A stretch of DNA of 9,239 nt. Source: Saprospiraceae bacterium. Its GTDB lineage: Bacteria; Bacteroidota; Bacteroidia; Chitinophagales; Saprospiraceae. The position numbers were made by a program, and so were the translations under genes. Every line of letters begins with the position of its first letter. Positions within the stretch are counted from its first letter, which is position 1. The DNA lies in NCBI GenBank assembly GCA_013002475.1, contig JABDJM010000138.1, positions 1 to 9,239 of the forward strand, given 5' to 3'. The notes below the pieces were generated by a model. It worked only from the letters and a program-made list of their open reading frames with translations. It made no database searches and had not been told where the DNA came from. Shown here piece by piece: positions 1 to 6,537 of this stretch.

Positions 1-529
1 GAAAATCATCTGCCGATTGGTTTCGCGAGCTGAACCTCTTTACATACACTGCTTCTTCGGGCCCAATAAAGAAATGGACATTGGTCTTTTTACCCTTGTC
101 GTTACTTTTCCAGATATAAGTATGTTCGAATTCAAGCCTTGTCTTATTGCCACTAGGGATCAGATAATGGCTGGCCACAAAATGGAAAGCCGCGATCAAC
201 CCTGCTGCAAAAAGGTAAGGTCTTAACAGCCGTCCAAAGCTAACCCCCGCATTGAGAATGCTGATCATCTCCGAGTTAAAAGCAAGGCGGCTAGTAAAGA
301 ATACTACCGAAATCAAGGTGTACAAAGGGATCAGATGCCCCAGCATGAATAGTATAAAGGTCAGGTAGTAATCGAAAAAGATTTCGTCCCCTGGAACGGC
401 TCCCTCGATAAACCTTTCAACCTTATCACTATAGTCGATCACCATGGCGATCACAGTGAAGATCATCATGGTAAAAAGGAAACTTGCCAGAAATTTTCGG
501 GCGATGTACTTGTCTAACTTCTTAAACAT
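1..529 (-). CDS. LptF/LptG-family lipopolysaccharide export permease, N-terminal part (runs off the window edge)
   Basis: This is the first 176 residues of an inner-membrane permease of the YjgP/YjgQ (LptF/LptG) family. With LptB and LptC, such proteins form the ABC exporter that extracts lipopolysaccharide from the inner membrane. The sequence starts MFKKLDKYIARKF and has a first membrane helix at about 12-33. A second hydrophobic stretch lies at about 52-79 and a third at about 105-123. Between the second and third is the family-typical stretch SRLAFNSEMISILNAG (80-95) followed by FGRLLRP. The periplasmic jellyroll domain begins after about residue 125. The start ATG at 529 fits the family N-terminus. 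It lies 46 bp downstream of tgt on the same strand, an arrangement common in Bacteroidota, so the two are probably co-transcribed. Family assignment is confident; LptF cannot be told from LptG with this fragment. The rest of the gene lies left of position 1. Confidence 0.9.
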   Translation of the reverse strand, partial: MFKKLDKYIARKFLASFLFTMMIFTVIAMVIDYSDKVERFIEGAVPGDEIFFDYYLTFILFMLGHLIPLYTLISVVFFTSRLAFNSEMISILNAGVSFGRLLRPYLFAAGLIAAFHFVASHYLIPSGNKTRLEFEHTYIWKSNDKGKKTNVHFFIGPEEAVYVKRFSSRNQSADDF

Positions 530-575
530 GCGAGGTGCAAATATAACGCTTGAATAAGGGGAAACGTCTGAGCCC

Positions 576-1706
576 TTACAATCTTTGACTCACCTTACGA
601 AGCAAAGAATCTCTCCAGGAGGTAAAGGTGCCTTCAATGATCTTTTCCCTGGCCGTGTTTGTAAGCCAAAGAAAGAAGCTCAGATTATGCAGGCTGGCGA
701 TTTGGTAGGCGAGTAGCTCTCCGCATTGAAACAAATGTCTTAAGTATGCCTTCGAATGATCCCTGGAAGTGGGACAGGGCGCACTAGGATCGATGGGAGA
801 ATAATCATCCTTCCATTTGGCGTTCTTTATGTTCAAAATGCCCTCGGCAGTATAGAGAAGTCCGTGTCTGGCATTTCGGGTTGGCAAAACACAATCAAAC
901 ATATCTATTCCAAGAGAAATGCATTCTAGCAGGTTGGCAGGGGTACCAACCCCCATTAGATATCTTGGTTTGTCCCAAGGTAGGATTTCACAAACCACAT
1001 CTGTCATTGCATACATTTCTTCAGCCGGCTCGCCTACAGAAAGACCGCCAATGGCATTTCCCTCTCTTTCAAGAGAAGCAACGAATTGGGCGCTTTCCTG
1101 TCGCAGGTCTTTATAGGTACTTCCCTGTACAATTGGAAAAAGCGTTTGATCGTAACCATACTTTGGCCCCTGACCGTCAAAGTGAGAACAACATCTTTTG
1201 AGCCACTCATGGGTAAGCGCTAAACTATTCTTTGCGTAGTCGTAGTCACAAGGGTAGGGAGTGCATTCATCAAAGGCCATTATGATGTCCGCCCCTATGC
1301 TTCGCTGGAGGTCTATCACTGATTCTGGACTGAAAAAGTGCTTTGACCCATCTATGTGTGAACGGAATGTGACGCCCTCTGGAATTATTTTTCTTCGGTG
1401 GCCAAGGGAGTAAACCTGATAACCTCCGGAATCGGTAAGCACAGGACCAGACCATCCATTAAACTTATGGATTCCTCCAGCTCCCTCGAGTATGTCGATC
1501 CCAGGCCTTAAATACAGATGATAAGTATTGGCCAGAATGATCTGAGCTTTGATCGGGTCGATTAATTCGCTTTGATGGATAGCTTTTACAGTTGCAGCAG
1601 TCCCCACGGGCATAAAAATGGGAGTCTGGATTTTCCCGTGAGCAGTGGTGACCTCACCAGCTCTGGCTTTGCTTTGGCTGTCTTCTGTGTAAATATTGAA
1701 TTGCAC
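576..1706 (-). CDS. tgt: Queuine/preQ1 tRNA-guanine transglycosylase (376 aa, GTG start)
   Basis: Tgt swaps guanine 34 in the anticodon of tRNAs for Asp, Asn, His and Tyr for the queuosine precursor preQ1, by covalent base exchange in the cytoplasm. Full family length. Visible motifs are MPVGTAATVKAIH (32-44), TDSGG (91-95, Asp92 in the base pocket), FDEC (145-148), QGS (194-196), GGLSVGEP (220-227) and DCVLPTRNARHG (271-282) with the nucleophile Asp271. The zinc site is odd. The usual C-x-C-x2-C reads A309-P-C311-P-T-S314, so two of three cysteines are replaced, while the following His340 is kept. The start is GTG at 1706: the preceding sequence does not continue the homology, and the residues that follow (SKARAG-VTT-HG) begin where the family does. 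It is divergent from the Omp85-like gene and probably co-transcribed with the downstream LPS permease. Confidence 0.97.
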   Translation of the reverse strand: MQFNIYTEDSQSKARAGEVTTAHGKIQTPIFMPVGTAATVKAIHQSELIDPIKAQIILANTYHLYLRPGIDILEGAGGIHKFNGWSGPVLTDSGGYQVYSLGHRRKIIPEGVTFRSHIDGSKHFFSPESVIDLQRSIGADIIMAFDECTPYPCDYDYAKNSLALTHEWLKRCCSHFDGQGPKYGYDQTLFPIVQGSTYKDLRQESAQFVASLEREGNAIGGLSVGEPAEEMYAMTDVVCEILPWDKPRYLMGVGTPANLLECISLGIDMFDCVLPTRNARHGLLYTAEGILNIKNAKWKDDYSPIDPSAPCPTSRDHSKAYLRHLFQCGELLAYQIASLHNLSFFLWLTNTAREKIIEGTFTSWRDSLLRKVSQRL

Positions 1707-1710
1707 CGGT

Positions 1711-1718
1711 CAAAAATA
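1711..1718 (-). promoter_or_regulatory. Candidate Bacteroidota -7 promoter box for tgt
   Basis: On the minus strand the sequence is TATTTTTG, an exact match to the Bacteroidota -7 consensus TAnnTTTG, in the 62-bp divergent intergenic region. I see no well-spaced -33 TTTG; a TTG lies about 25 nt upstream, which is too far. The box ends only 4 nt before the GTG start of tgt, so transcription from it would give an essentially leaderless mRNA. This is an inference from motif match only. Confidence 0.35.
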
Positions 1719-1753
1719 GCAAAAGGCAGGTCGGAATAAACTCCAATTTCGGT

Positions 1754-1761
1754 TACATTTA
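1754..1761 (+). promoter_or_regulatory. Weak candidate -7 box for the Omp85-like/nadK operon
   Basis: TACATTTA matches seven of eight positions of TAnnTTTG (final A instead of G), counting the two free ones. It lies 7 nt before the ATG at 1769. No -33 element is visible at the usual distance. Weak, but this 62-bp region is the only non-coding space that could hold the operon promoter unless it lies inside tgt. Confidence 0.22.
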
Positions 1762-1768
1762 TCAGCTA

Positions 1769-3184
1769 ATGATCAGGCTACTCCTTGCCTTCTTTATTTT
1801 TCTTTTTGTCATGTACCTCCCCGTACAGGCTCAGCAAATTGCTGAGGAGCAGGTTGTCATTGACAGTATCATAATTGAAGGAGCCGAAAAGACAAAGACT
1901 TACATCCTTTTTCGAGAGTTATCCGTTCAGGTGGGCGATAGCATTCCCGTTTCTCAGGTGATGGAAAAAGTAGAAGAGAATCTGAAGCGTTTATTGAATA
2001 CTCAACTATTCTCCGAGGTCGAGGGTAATATAAAAAAGTGGACAAAAGACAATCGGCTTACGCTCCATTTTCAGGTCTGGGAACAATACTACTTAAGTGG
2101 TTATCCCATTTTCGATCTTGCCGACAGAAACTTTAATGTGTGGTGGGAGGAGCAAAATAAGAGTCTAAAGAGGATCAATTATGGATTCAAGGCAAGTCAT
2201 AGTAACATCTCGGGAAGAGCTGACGAATTAAAGTTAGGATTAACCCTAGGGTTTACCCGCAAGATCGACTTGCAATATCAAAACCCCGGGATCAATAAAA
2301 AAAGGACGATCGGTGTTCAGGGGAAAGTGTTTTATGCGCAAAACAGGGAGACCAATTTCACAACAGAGGAGAACAAATTCATTTTCTACAGGTCCGAAGA
2401 CTTTTTACTTGAAAGGTTCAGGCTGGAAACCCGTTGGACCTTCAGACCCAAGTTGGACTATTACTATTTCCTGGATCTTGGATATTTCCAAAGCAAAACC
2501 ATAGATGACATTGCAGTTGATAGAAACCCTGATTTCTTTCTGGAGGGAAAAGATCATCAGGAGTATTTCCTGGTGGGGCTGAGTTTTATTGCAGATAAGA
2601 GAAGGGAAAAACCCTATACCAAGCAAGGCTGGTATGGTCGGATACATATTTCTCAATCAGGAATCGGAATTTTCGGAGATCGAAATGTTACCAGGCTTCG
2701 AACAACCCTGGCCAAGTACATTAGTTTCAGTCCAAAGTGGAGTCTTGAGCTTTTTAACCGCAACCAAATATTTCTAGGTGAAAACAAACAAGCATACTTT
2801 AACAATAGGGCGCTTGGTTCCCGGGCGGATTTCTTAGTGGGCTACGAGTTATATGCCATTGACGGTACTGGCTTTGCTTATTTGAAAAGCAGTCTGCGCA
2901 GACAGATTCTCAGTTCCATGATCAACATAAAAAGGGTCAAGTGGTTATATAAAAGAAAAATGCTTCCGGCACCTATCCAGGTTTATCTGGTCGCGAATGC
3001 TGATGCCGGATATGTGAATGAACTTCATTATCAGGATGGTAATGACCTGGCAAACCAGGGCCTTTTTGGTTGGGGAATTGGGGTGGATTGCGTATTGTTT
3101 TATGATAAGATAATCCAGATACAGTACAGCTTCAACCACTTAAATGAAAATGGTCTATTTTTACACTTCAAGCATAAATTCTAA
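1769..3184 (+). CDS. Short Omp85-like outer-membrane protein with one POTRA domain (471 aa)
   Basis: Predicted outer-membrane beta-barrel of the BamA/TamA (Omp85) type. A signal peptide covers about residues 1-22 (hydrophobic core then VQA-QQ). One POTRA-like domain follows at about 29-105, with the typical beta strand VVIDSIIIEGAEKTKTYIL, helices around 60-80 and a closing strand RLTLHFQVWE. From about 109 to the end the sequence is amphipathic and rich in Tyr, Phe and Trp, as expected for a beta-barrel, and it ends in Phe (FKHKF), the classic C-terminal outer-membrane signal. At 471 residues it is far shorter than BamA (about 800, five POTRAs), so it is probably an accessory Omp85-like protein, not the essential insertase. 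Its TAA overlaps the nadK ATG by one base (TAATG), implying translational coupling. Exact substrate is unknown; the Omp85 call rests on the POTRA pattern and the barrel, not on a recognised signature motif. Confidence 0.8.
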   Translation: MIRLLLAFFIFLFVMYLPVQAQQIAEEQVVIDSIIIEGAEKTKTYILFRELSVQVGDSIPVSQVMEKVEENLKRLLNTQLFSEVEGNIKKWTKDNRLTLHFQVWEQYYLSGYPIFDLADRNFNVWWEEQNKSLKRINYGFKASHSNISGRADELKLGLTLGFTRKIDLQYQNPGINKKRTIGVQGKVFYAQNRETNFTTEENKFIFYRSEDFLLERFRLETRWTFRPKLDYYYFLDLGYFQSKTIDDIAVDRNPDFFLEGKDHQEYFLVGLSFIADKRREKPYTKQGWYGRIHISQSGIGIFGDRNVTRLRTTLAKYISFSPKWSLELFNRNQIFLGENKQAYFNNRALGSRADFLVGYELYAIDGTGFAYLKSSLRRQILSSMINIKRVKWLYKRKMLPAPIQVYLVANADAGYVNELHYQDGNDLANQGLFGWGIGVDCVLFYDKIIQIQYSFNHLNENGLFLHFKHKF

Positions 3185-4065
3185 TGCAGGTTGTTGTTTT
3201 CGGTAAAAAGTTCAAGAAAGAACACGTTCCATATATCCAGGCCCTTTTTGACAAACTTGCCAAAGAAGGAATATCGGCCTACGTCAACACCCGATATCTT
3301 GAGCAAATCAAACCAGAGGTAAACTTTCAAAGCAATGTAGGGGAGTTTAAGGGGTATCTCGATTTCAAAGTAAGGAAGTACAACTTTGTCATAACTGTTG
3401 GTGGTGATGGGACCATACTGGAAGCGGTTACGGAGGTTCGGGATTCAGGCGTGCCGATTCTGGGGATTAATTTGGGTAGGCTCGGATTTTTAGCGAGCAT
3501 TGAAAAATCTTACGTCGATGAGGCCATAGATTTGGTGATGAAAGGTATGTACACCGTCAATGAACGGACCCTGCTTCATATAGATTCAAACTTTCCTTTA
3601 TTCGGGGATCTAAATTTTGCCTTGAATGATTGCACCCTGCTGAAGCGCGACTCCTCTTCCATGATCGTAATACATGCTTTTCTAAATGGAGCATACCTGA
3701 GTAGTTATTGGTGTGATGGAATAATCATCTCGACCCCAACCGGCTCGACTGGATATTCGCTGAGTTGCGGAGGCCCGATCATTTTTCCCAACTCGGGCAA
3801 TTTCGTAATAACTCCCGTTGCGCCTCATAATTTGAATGTACGCCCAATAGTAATTTCGGACACCTCAGTTCTTTCCTTTGAGGTGGAGGGAAGAAGTGAT
3901 AGCTTTTTGTGCACGATGGATTCCCGTTTTGAGAACATTACTTCGAATCATCAACTTGCAGTACGCAAGGCGGATTTTACTATCAAGCTGGTCCAGTTGC
4001 AATCGAGAAATTTTTTAAACACCCTCCAAAACAAGTTGGCCTGGGGAATGGATAAAAGAAACTGA
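3184..4065 (+). CDS. nadK: NAD kinase (293 aa)
   Basis: Cytoplasmic enzyme that phosphorylates NAD to NADP using ATP or polyphosphate, the only route to NADP. Key motifs are all present: GGDGT at 73-77 (catalytic Asp75), GINLGRLGFLA (94-104), the NE/D motif as N148-D149, the glycine-rich block DGIIISTPTGSTGYSLSCGG (168-187) and PVAPHNLNVRP (211-221). Length is normal. The start ATG shares its A with the preceding TAA stop, and the N-terminus MQVVVFGKKF fits the usual first beta strand, so this start is well supported. The cyclase-family gene starts 2 bp after its TGA. In this operon nadK is sandwiched between an outer-membrane barrel and a metal-dependent hydrolase, which gives no obvious functional link beyond co-expression. 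Confidence 0.97.
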   Translation: MQVVVFGKKFKKEHVPYIQALFDKLAKEGISAYVNTRYLEQIKPEVNFQSNVGEFKGYLDFKVRKYNFVITVGGDGTILEAVTEVRDSGVPILGINLGRLGFLASIEKSYVDEAIDLVMKGMYTVNERTLLHIDSNFPLFGDLNFALNDCTLLKRDSSSMIVIHAFLNGAYLSSYWCDGIIISTPTGSTGYSLSCGGPIIFPNSGNFVITPVAPHNLNVRPIVISDTSVLSFEVEGRSDSFLCTMDSRFENITSNHQLAVRKADFTIKLVQLQSRNFLNTLQNKLAWGMDKRN

Positions 4066-4067
4066 GC

Positions 4068-4826
4068 ATGAAGGCTCTGGTAGACTGGCAAGGCAGGCAG
4101 TATGAAATTAACTTGGATGCGCCCCTGGATATTAGCCTTCCCTTGCGTCCGGGAATTCAAAATGTAAACTGTTTCTATGCGCCCCCCTTTGAGGCGATTC
4201 CGCTTCAGGAGGGAGATTTTATAGGGGATACGAGGAAAGGAAGCCCGGTGAACTTCTTCAATGTAAAGATCAACCCCCATGGAAATGGAACCCATACCGA
4301 ATGTGTTGGACATATTACCAGGGAGCGCAGAAGCATTAATGCATCTTTGCAAAAGTTTCATTATTTTGCAAGAGTAGTCTCGGTGACACCATATTCCCAG
4401 GAAAACGGAGATCTGGTGATCAAAAGATCTCACTTTGAAGATGCCAACTACAATCCTTTCCCTCCCGCACTAATCATCAGAACCCTTCCCAACGAACCGG
4501 GTAAAAAAGCAAAGAATTATTCGGGTAGCAATCCGCCTTATTTTCATTTTGAGGCGATTGAATACTTAGTCAATCAAGGTGTATCCCACTTACTGGTGGA
4601 TCTTCCTTCTGTTGACAAAGAGCAAGATGAAGGTAAACTACTTGCTCACAAAGCTTTTTGGAATGTCCCGGGGGAAGTCCGGAGTAAAGCAACAATAACA
4701 GAACTGGTGTATGTCCCATCTGAAATTGAGGACGGGATGTATTTTTTGAATTTACAAATAGCGCCTTTTGAATTAGACGCTACCCCCAGTAAACCTGTTT
4801 TGTACATGATTAGAGAAGTGGAGTAA
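4068..4826 (+). CDS. Cyclase-family (kynurenine formamidase-like) metal-dependent hydrolase (252 aa)
   Basis: Member of the cyclase family (PF04199), which includes bacterial kynurenine formamidase KynB and isatin hydrolase. Known members are soluble metalloenzymes that hydrolyse amide or similar bonds. The metal-site motif, normally H-x-G-T-H-x-D-x-P-x-H, appears at 71-82 as H71-G-N-G-T-H76-T-E78-C-V-G-H82. The core G-T-H and final His are kept, Asp is replaced by Glu, Pro by Val, and the first His is shifted one residue away. A second conserved region, HLLVDLPSVD (174-183) then H194-x2-FW, fits the family's later active-site block. There is no signal peptide. It is about 40 residues longer than typical KynB. 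No kynurenine-pathway gene is nearby, so the substrate is unknown and kynB would be over-annotation. Its stop overlaps the next start by one base. Confidence 0.85.
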   Translation: MKALVDWQGRQYEINLDAPLDISLPLRPGIQNVNCFYAPPFEAIPLQEGDFIGDTRKGSPVNFFNVKINPHGNGTHTECVGHITRERRSINASLQKFHYFARVVSVTPYSQENGDLVIKRSHFEDANYNPFPPALIIRTLPNEPGKKAKNYSGSNPPYFHFEAIEYLVNQGVSHLLVDLPSVDKEQDEGKLLAHKAFWNVPGEVRSKATITELVYVPSEIEDGMYFLNLQIAPFELDATPSKPVLYMIREVE

Positions 4827-5479
4827 TGTCATTAGTTCCTTTTACATACCGGTCCAGGATCTATTATGAATTTGCCGAAATTGATCGCAGCGAATATCGC
4901 TCGATTATTGAATTCTATGAGGAGAATAGAAAGGACATTGATAGCCTGGATTTTGAGGAGTATTTGGAATTGAACCTGGTGTATATTCAGGCCCTTTTCG
5001 AGATCGGGGCTTATAATGAACTCCTGGGAAGTATTGACGAGGCTCTGTACATGGTCATCGATCAAAACATCAGAGATTTTGAGGGAAAGGATATTTATGC
5101 TGATCTACTCGAAAAGAAAGCAGCAGCTCTCTACAACCTAAGGAGAACAGAAGAAGCTATGCATGTCTGTCGGGAATTGATCCGGATGAACAAGAATTAT
5201 TATATGGCCTCCCATCTTCTAAAAAGGTGCCTTCTTAGAAAATCGCCCAAATATGTCGGCCGCTTGAGGGCTATTAGCATATTCTCTTTGTTAATTACCA
5301 GTGCTAGTTTTGGGCTGGAGTTGATTGTCCTGGAGCATTGGCTTCAATCCTGGTTTCCTGCCGTGATCCTTGTTCGAAATGCATCCCTTATAAGCGGGAT
5401 AGCCGCATTAGTTGCTAGTTGGCTGGCACCACAGTTTGTCAGTACAATTCAGCTGGAGAAAATTTTGCAGGACCACTAA
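4826..5479 (+). CDS. Unrecognised TPR-like protein with two C-terminal membrane segments (217 aa)
   Basis: I do not recognise a named family. Residues about 10-140 are helical, acidic and TPR-like: a helix pair around 43-80 (YLELNLVYIQALFEIGAYNE) and a clearer TPR-like unit around 89-125 (DLLEKKAAALYNLRRTEEAM). Two hydrophobic segments follow at about 148-170 and 178-203. These should span the inner membrane as a hairpin, leaving the N-terminal helical domain and the short C-terminal tail on the same side, probably the cytoplasm as there is no signal peptide. The ATG at 4826 shares one base with the preceding TAA, so it is translationally coupled to the cyclase-family gene. A scaffolding or protein-interaction role at the membrane is a guess from architecture only. 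Confidence 0.75.
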   Translation: MSLVPFTYRSRIYYEFAEIDRSEYRSIIEFYEENRKDIDSLDFEEYLELNLVYIQALFEIGAYNELLGSIDEALYMVIDQNIRDFEGKDIYADLLEKKAAALYNLRRTEEAMHVCRELIRMNKNYYMASHLLKRCLLRKSPKYVGRLRAISIFSLLITSASFGLELIVLEHWLQSWFPAVILVRNASLISGIAALVASWLAPQFVSTIQLEKILQDH

Positions 5480-5513
5480 TTCTTCTGCTTAAATAAATTG
5501 AATAGCTTTCAGG

Positions 5514-5885
5514 ATGAAATGGGTAAAGGGAATTCTTGCCTTATTATTTTTGTCTTTTGCCTGGGTTCAACTCGATGACCCAGATCCATACGGTTGGGTG
5601 GCGATTTATCTGGCTATTGCCATTGCTTGCGGGATGGCGGCTTTTGGACGGTATTATACACCTTTCGTCGGGACCTTAGGAGTGATTGCTGTTTTATGGA
5701 TGGTGGGATTAGTTCCTGAGGTTTGGGACTGGATCCAGCGTGGTGCGCCTAATATTGCTGGTCAGATGAAAGCCGAATCACCCTACATTGAGTTTACCAG
5801 GGAGTTTTTTGGCTTGCTATTGATCGCAGGGACATCCTGGTGGTTATTTCGCCAGGGAAGAGCTAAGCAAAAAACAGCATCTTAA
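5514..5885 (+). CDS. TMEM220-family four-helix membrane protein (123 aa)
   Basis: Small integral membrane protein resembling the transmembrane protein 220 family (PF15071), which is known in animals and many bacteria but has no established function. Hydrophobic segments lie at about 4-18, 28-44, 52-67 and 96-113. The family-like signature around the end of the first helix is FAWVQLDDPDPYGW (15-28), with the acidic DDPDP loop. Start ATG at 5514 comes 34 bp after the preceding stop on the same strand, so read-through from the nadK operon is likely, though it is not coupled by overlap. Its TAA (5883-5885) overlaps the stop codon of the convergent barrel gene within a shared TTAA, so there is no room for a separate terminator between them. 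Confidence 0.85.
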   Translation: MKWVKGILALLFLSFAWVQLDDPDPYGWVAIYLAIAIACGMAAFGRYYTPFVGTLGVIAVLWMVGLVPEVWDWIQRGAPNIAGQMKAESPYIEFTREFFGLLLIAGTSWWLFRQGRAKQKTAS

Positions 5886-6520
5886 TTTACATCTCCACCA
5901 AAAGGGATAAGGATCGAGGCTGAAGCGCCTACGGCGCGATCGGCTGAAGTGAAGAACACATCAATATCACTATCGAAAAAGTTTGTCAAACCTAAATGAA
6001 AATGTCCTGTACATTGTAGGATGACCTTTCCAAGCCGGGTAGAAAGCCCTGCCCCTGCAAGTAGGCCATATTGTACATTATTGTCAAAATCCATCGAATA
6101 CTGTGGTAAACTCTCAGGCCCCAGATTTTTCTCATTTAGGAAAAATCGCAAATAAGGCCCTGCATCAAAAATTCCTCGGAGCCATCCTTTGCCCATGGCA
6201 AAATGAGTGACCAGCTGCCACTCAAGAGCATCGATTTTTCTTTTATATACCTCTCCTGTCTGGAAGGCTTCTTTCCACCCGATCTGGGTGTACAATACTG
6301 ATGTCTCAAATCCCAACATTGGCCTAGACATATATTGAAACTTTACCCCCCCGTGAAGACCAGGCAAGGGATCATCCTGCAGTGCATAGTTGCCACTAAA
6401 TTCCGGCCAGCTATTGTGCGGTCCCAGTGTGGCACCAACAGCCATTTTTGTAGTACTTAGGTTTTGGGCAAAAGAGAAAGTGGAAAGAAATAGAAGAAGC
6501 AGCGCCGGGACGAATTTCAT
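5882..6520 (-). CDS. PorT-like outer-membrane beta-barrel protein (212 aa)
   Basis: Small predicted outer-membrane beta-barrel of the kind annotated in Bacteroidota as PorT-like or OMP_b-brl. A signal peptide covers residues 1-19 (MKFVPALLLLFLSTFSFAQ, cleavage probably after FA). The mature part shows alternating amphipathic strands typical of an eight-strand barrel, for example LGFETSVLYTQIGW (69-82), GIFDAGPYLRFFL (116-128), YGLLAGAGLSTRLGKVILQC (141-160) and a terminal strand ASASILIPFG. It lies 17 bp downstream of the anti-sigma gene on the same strand and is probably the third gene of that operon, thus a likely member of the sigma factor's own regulon. Its stop shares TTAA with the convergent TMEM220-like gene. 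The specific function is unknown. Confidence 0.82.
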   Translation of the reverse strand: MKFVPALLLLFLSTFSFAQNLSTTKMAVGATLGPHNSWPEFSGNYALQDDPLPGLHGGVKFQYMSRPMLGFETSVLYTQIGWKEAFQTGEVYKRKIDALEWQLVTHFAMGKGWLRGIFDAGPYLRFFLNEKNLGPESLPQYSMDFDNNVQYGLLAGAGLSTRLGKVILQCTGHFHLGLTNFFDSDIDVFFTSADRAVGASASILIPFGGDVN

Positions 6521-6537
6521 GGAAGTAAAATAGGAGA

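Noticed and set aside
17..226. 69-codon plus-strand open frame at the left edge
   Set aside because: Antisense to the LptF/LptG coding sequence, which translates cleanly on the minus strand.
881..1201. 106-codon plus-strand open frame inside tgt
   Set aside because: Antisense to highly conserved tgt coding sequence including catalytic motifs.
3951..4433. 160-codon minus-strand open frame over nadK and the cyclase-family gene
   Set aside because: Lies antisense to two well-supported genes, crosses their junction and shows no recognisable domain.
5925..5937. Short hairpin GCGCC-TAC-GGCGC near the convergent gene ends
   Set aside because: Only a 5-bp stem, inside the barrel coding sequence (residues DRAVGAS) and without a T run on either strand, so not a credible terminator.
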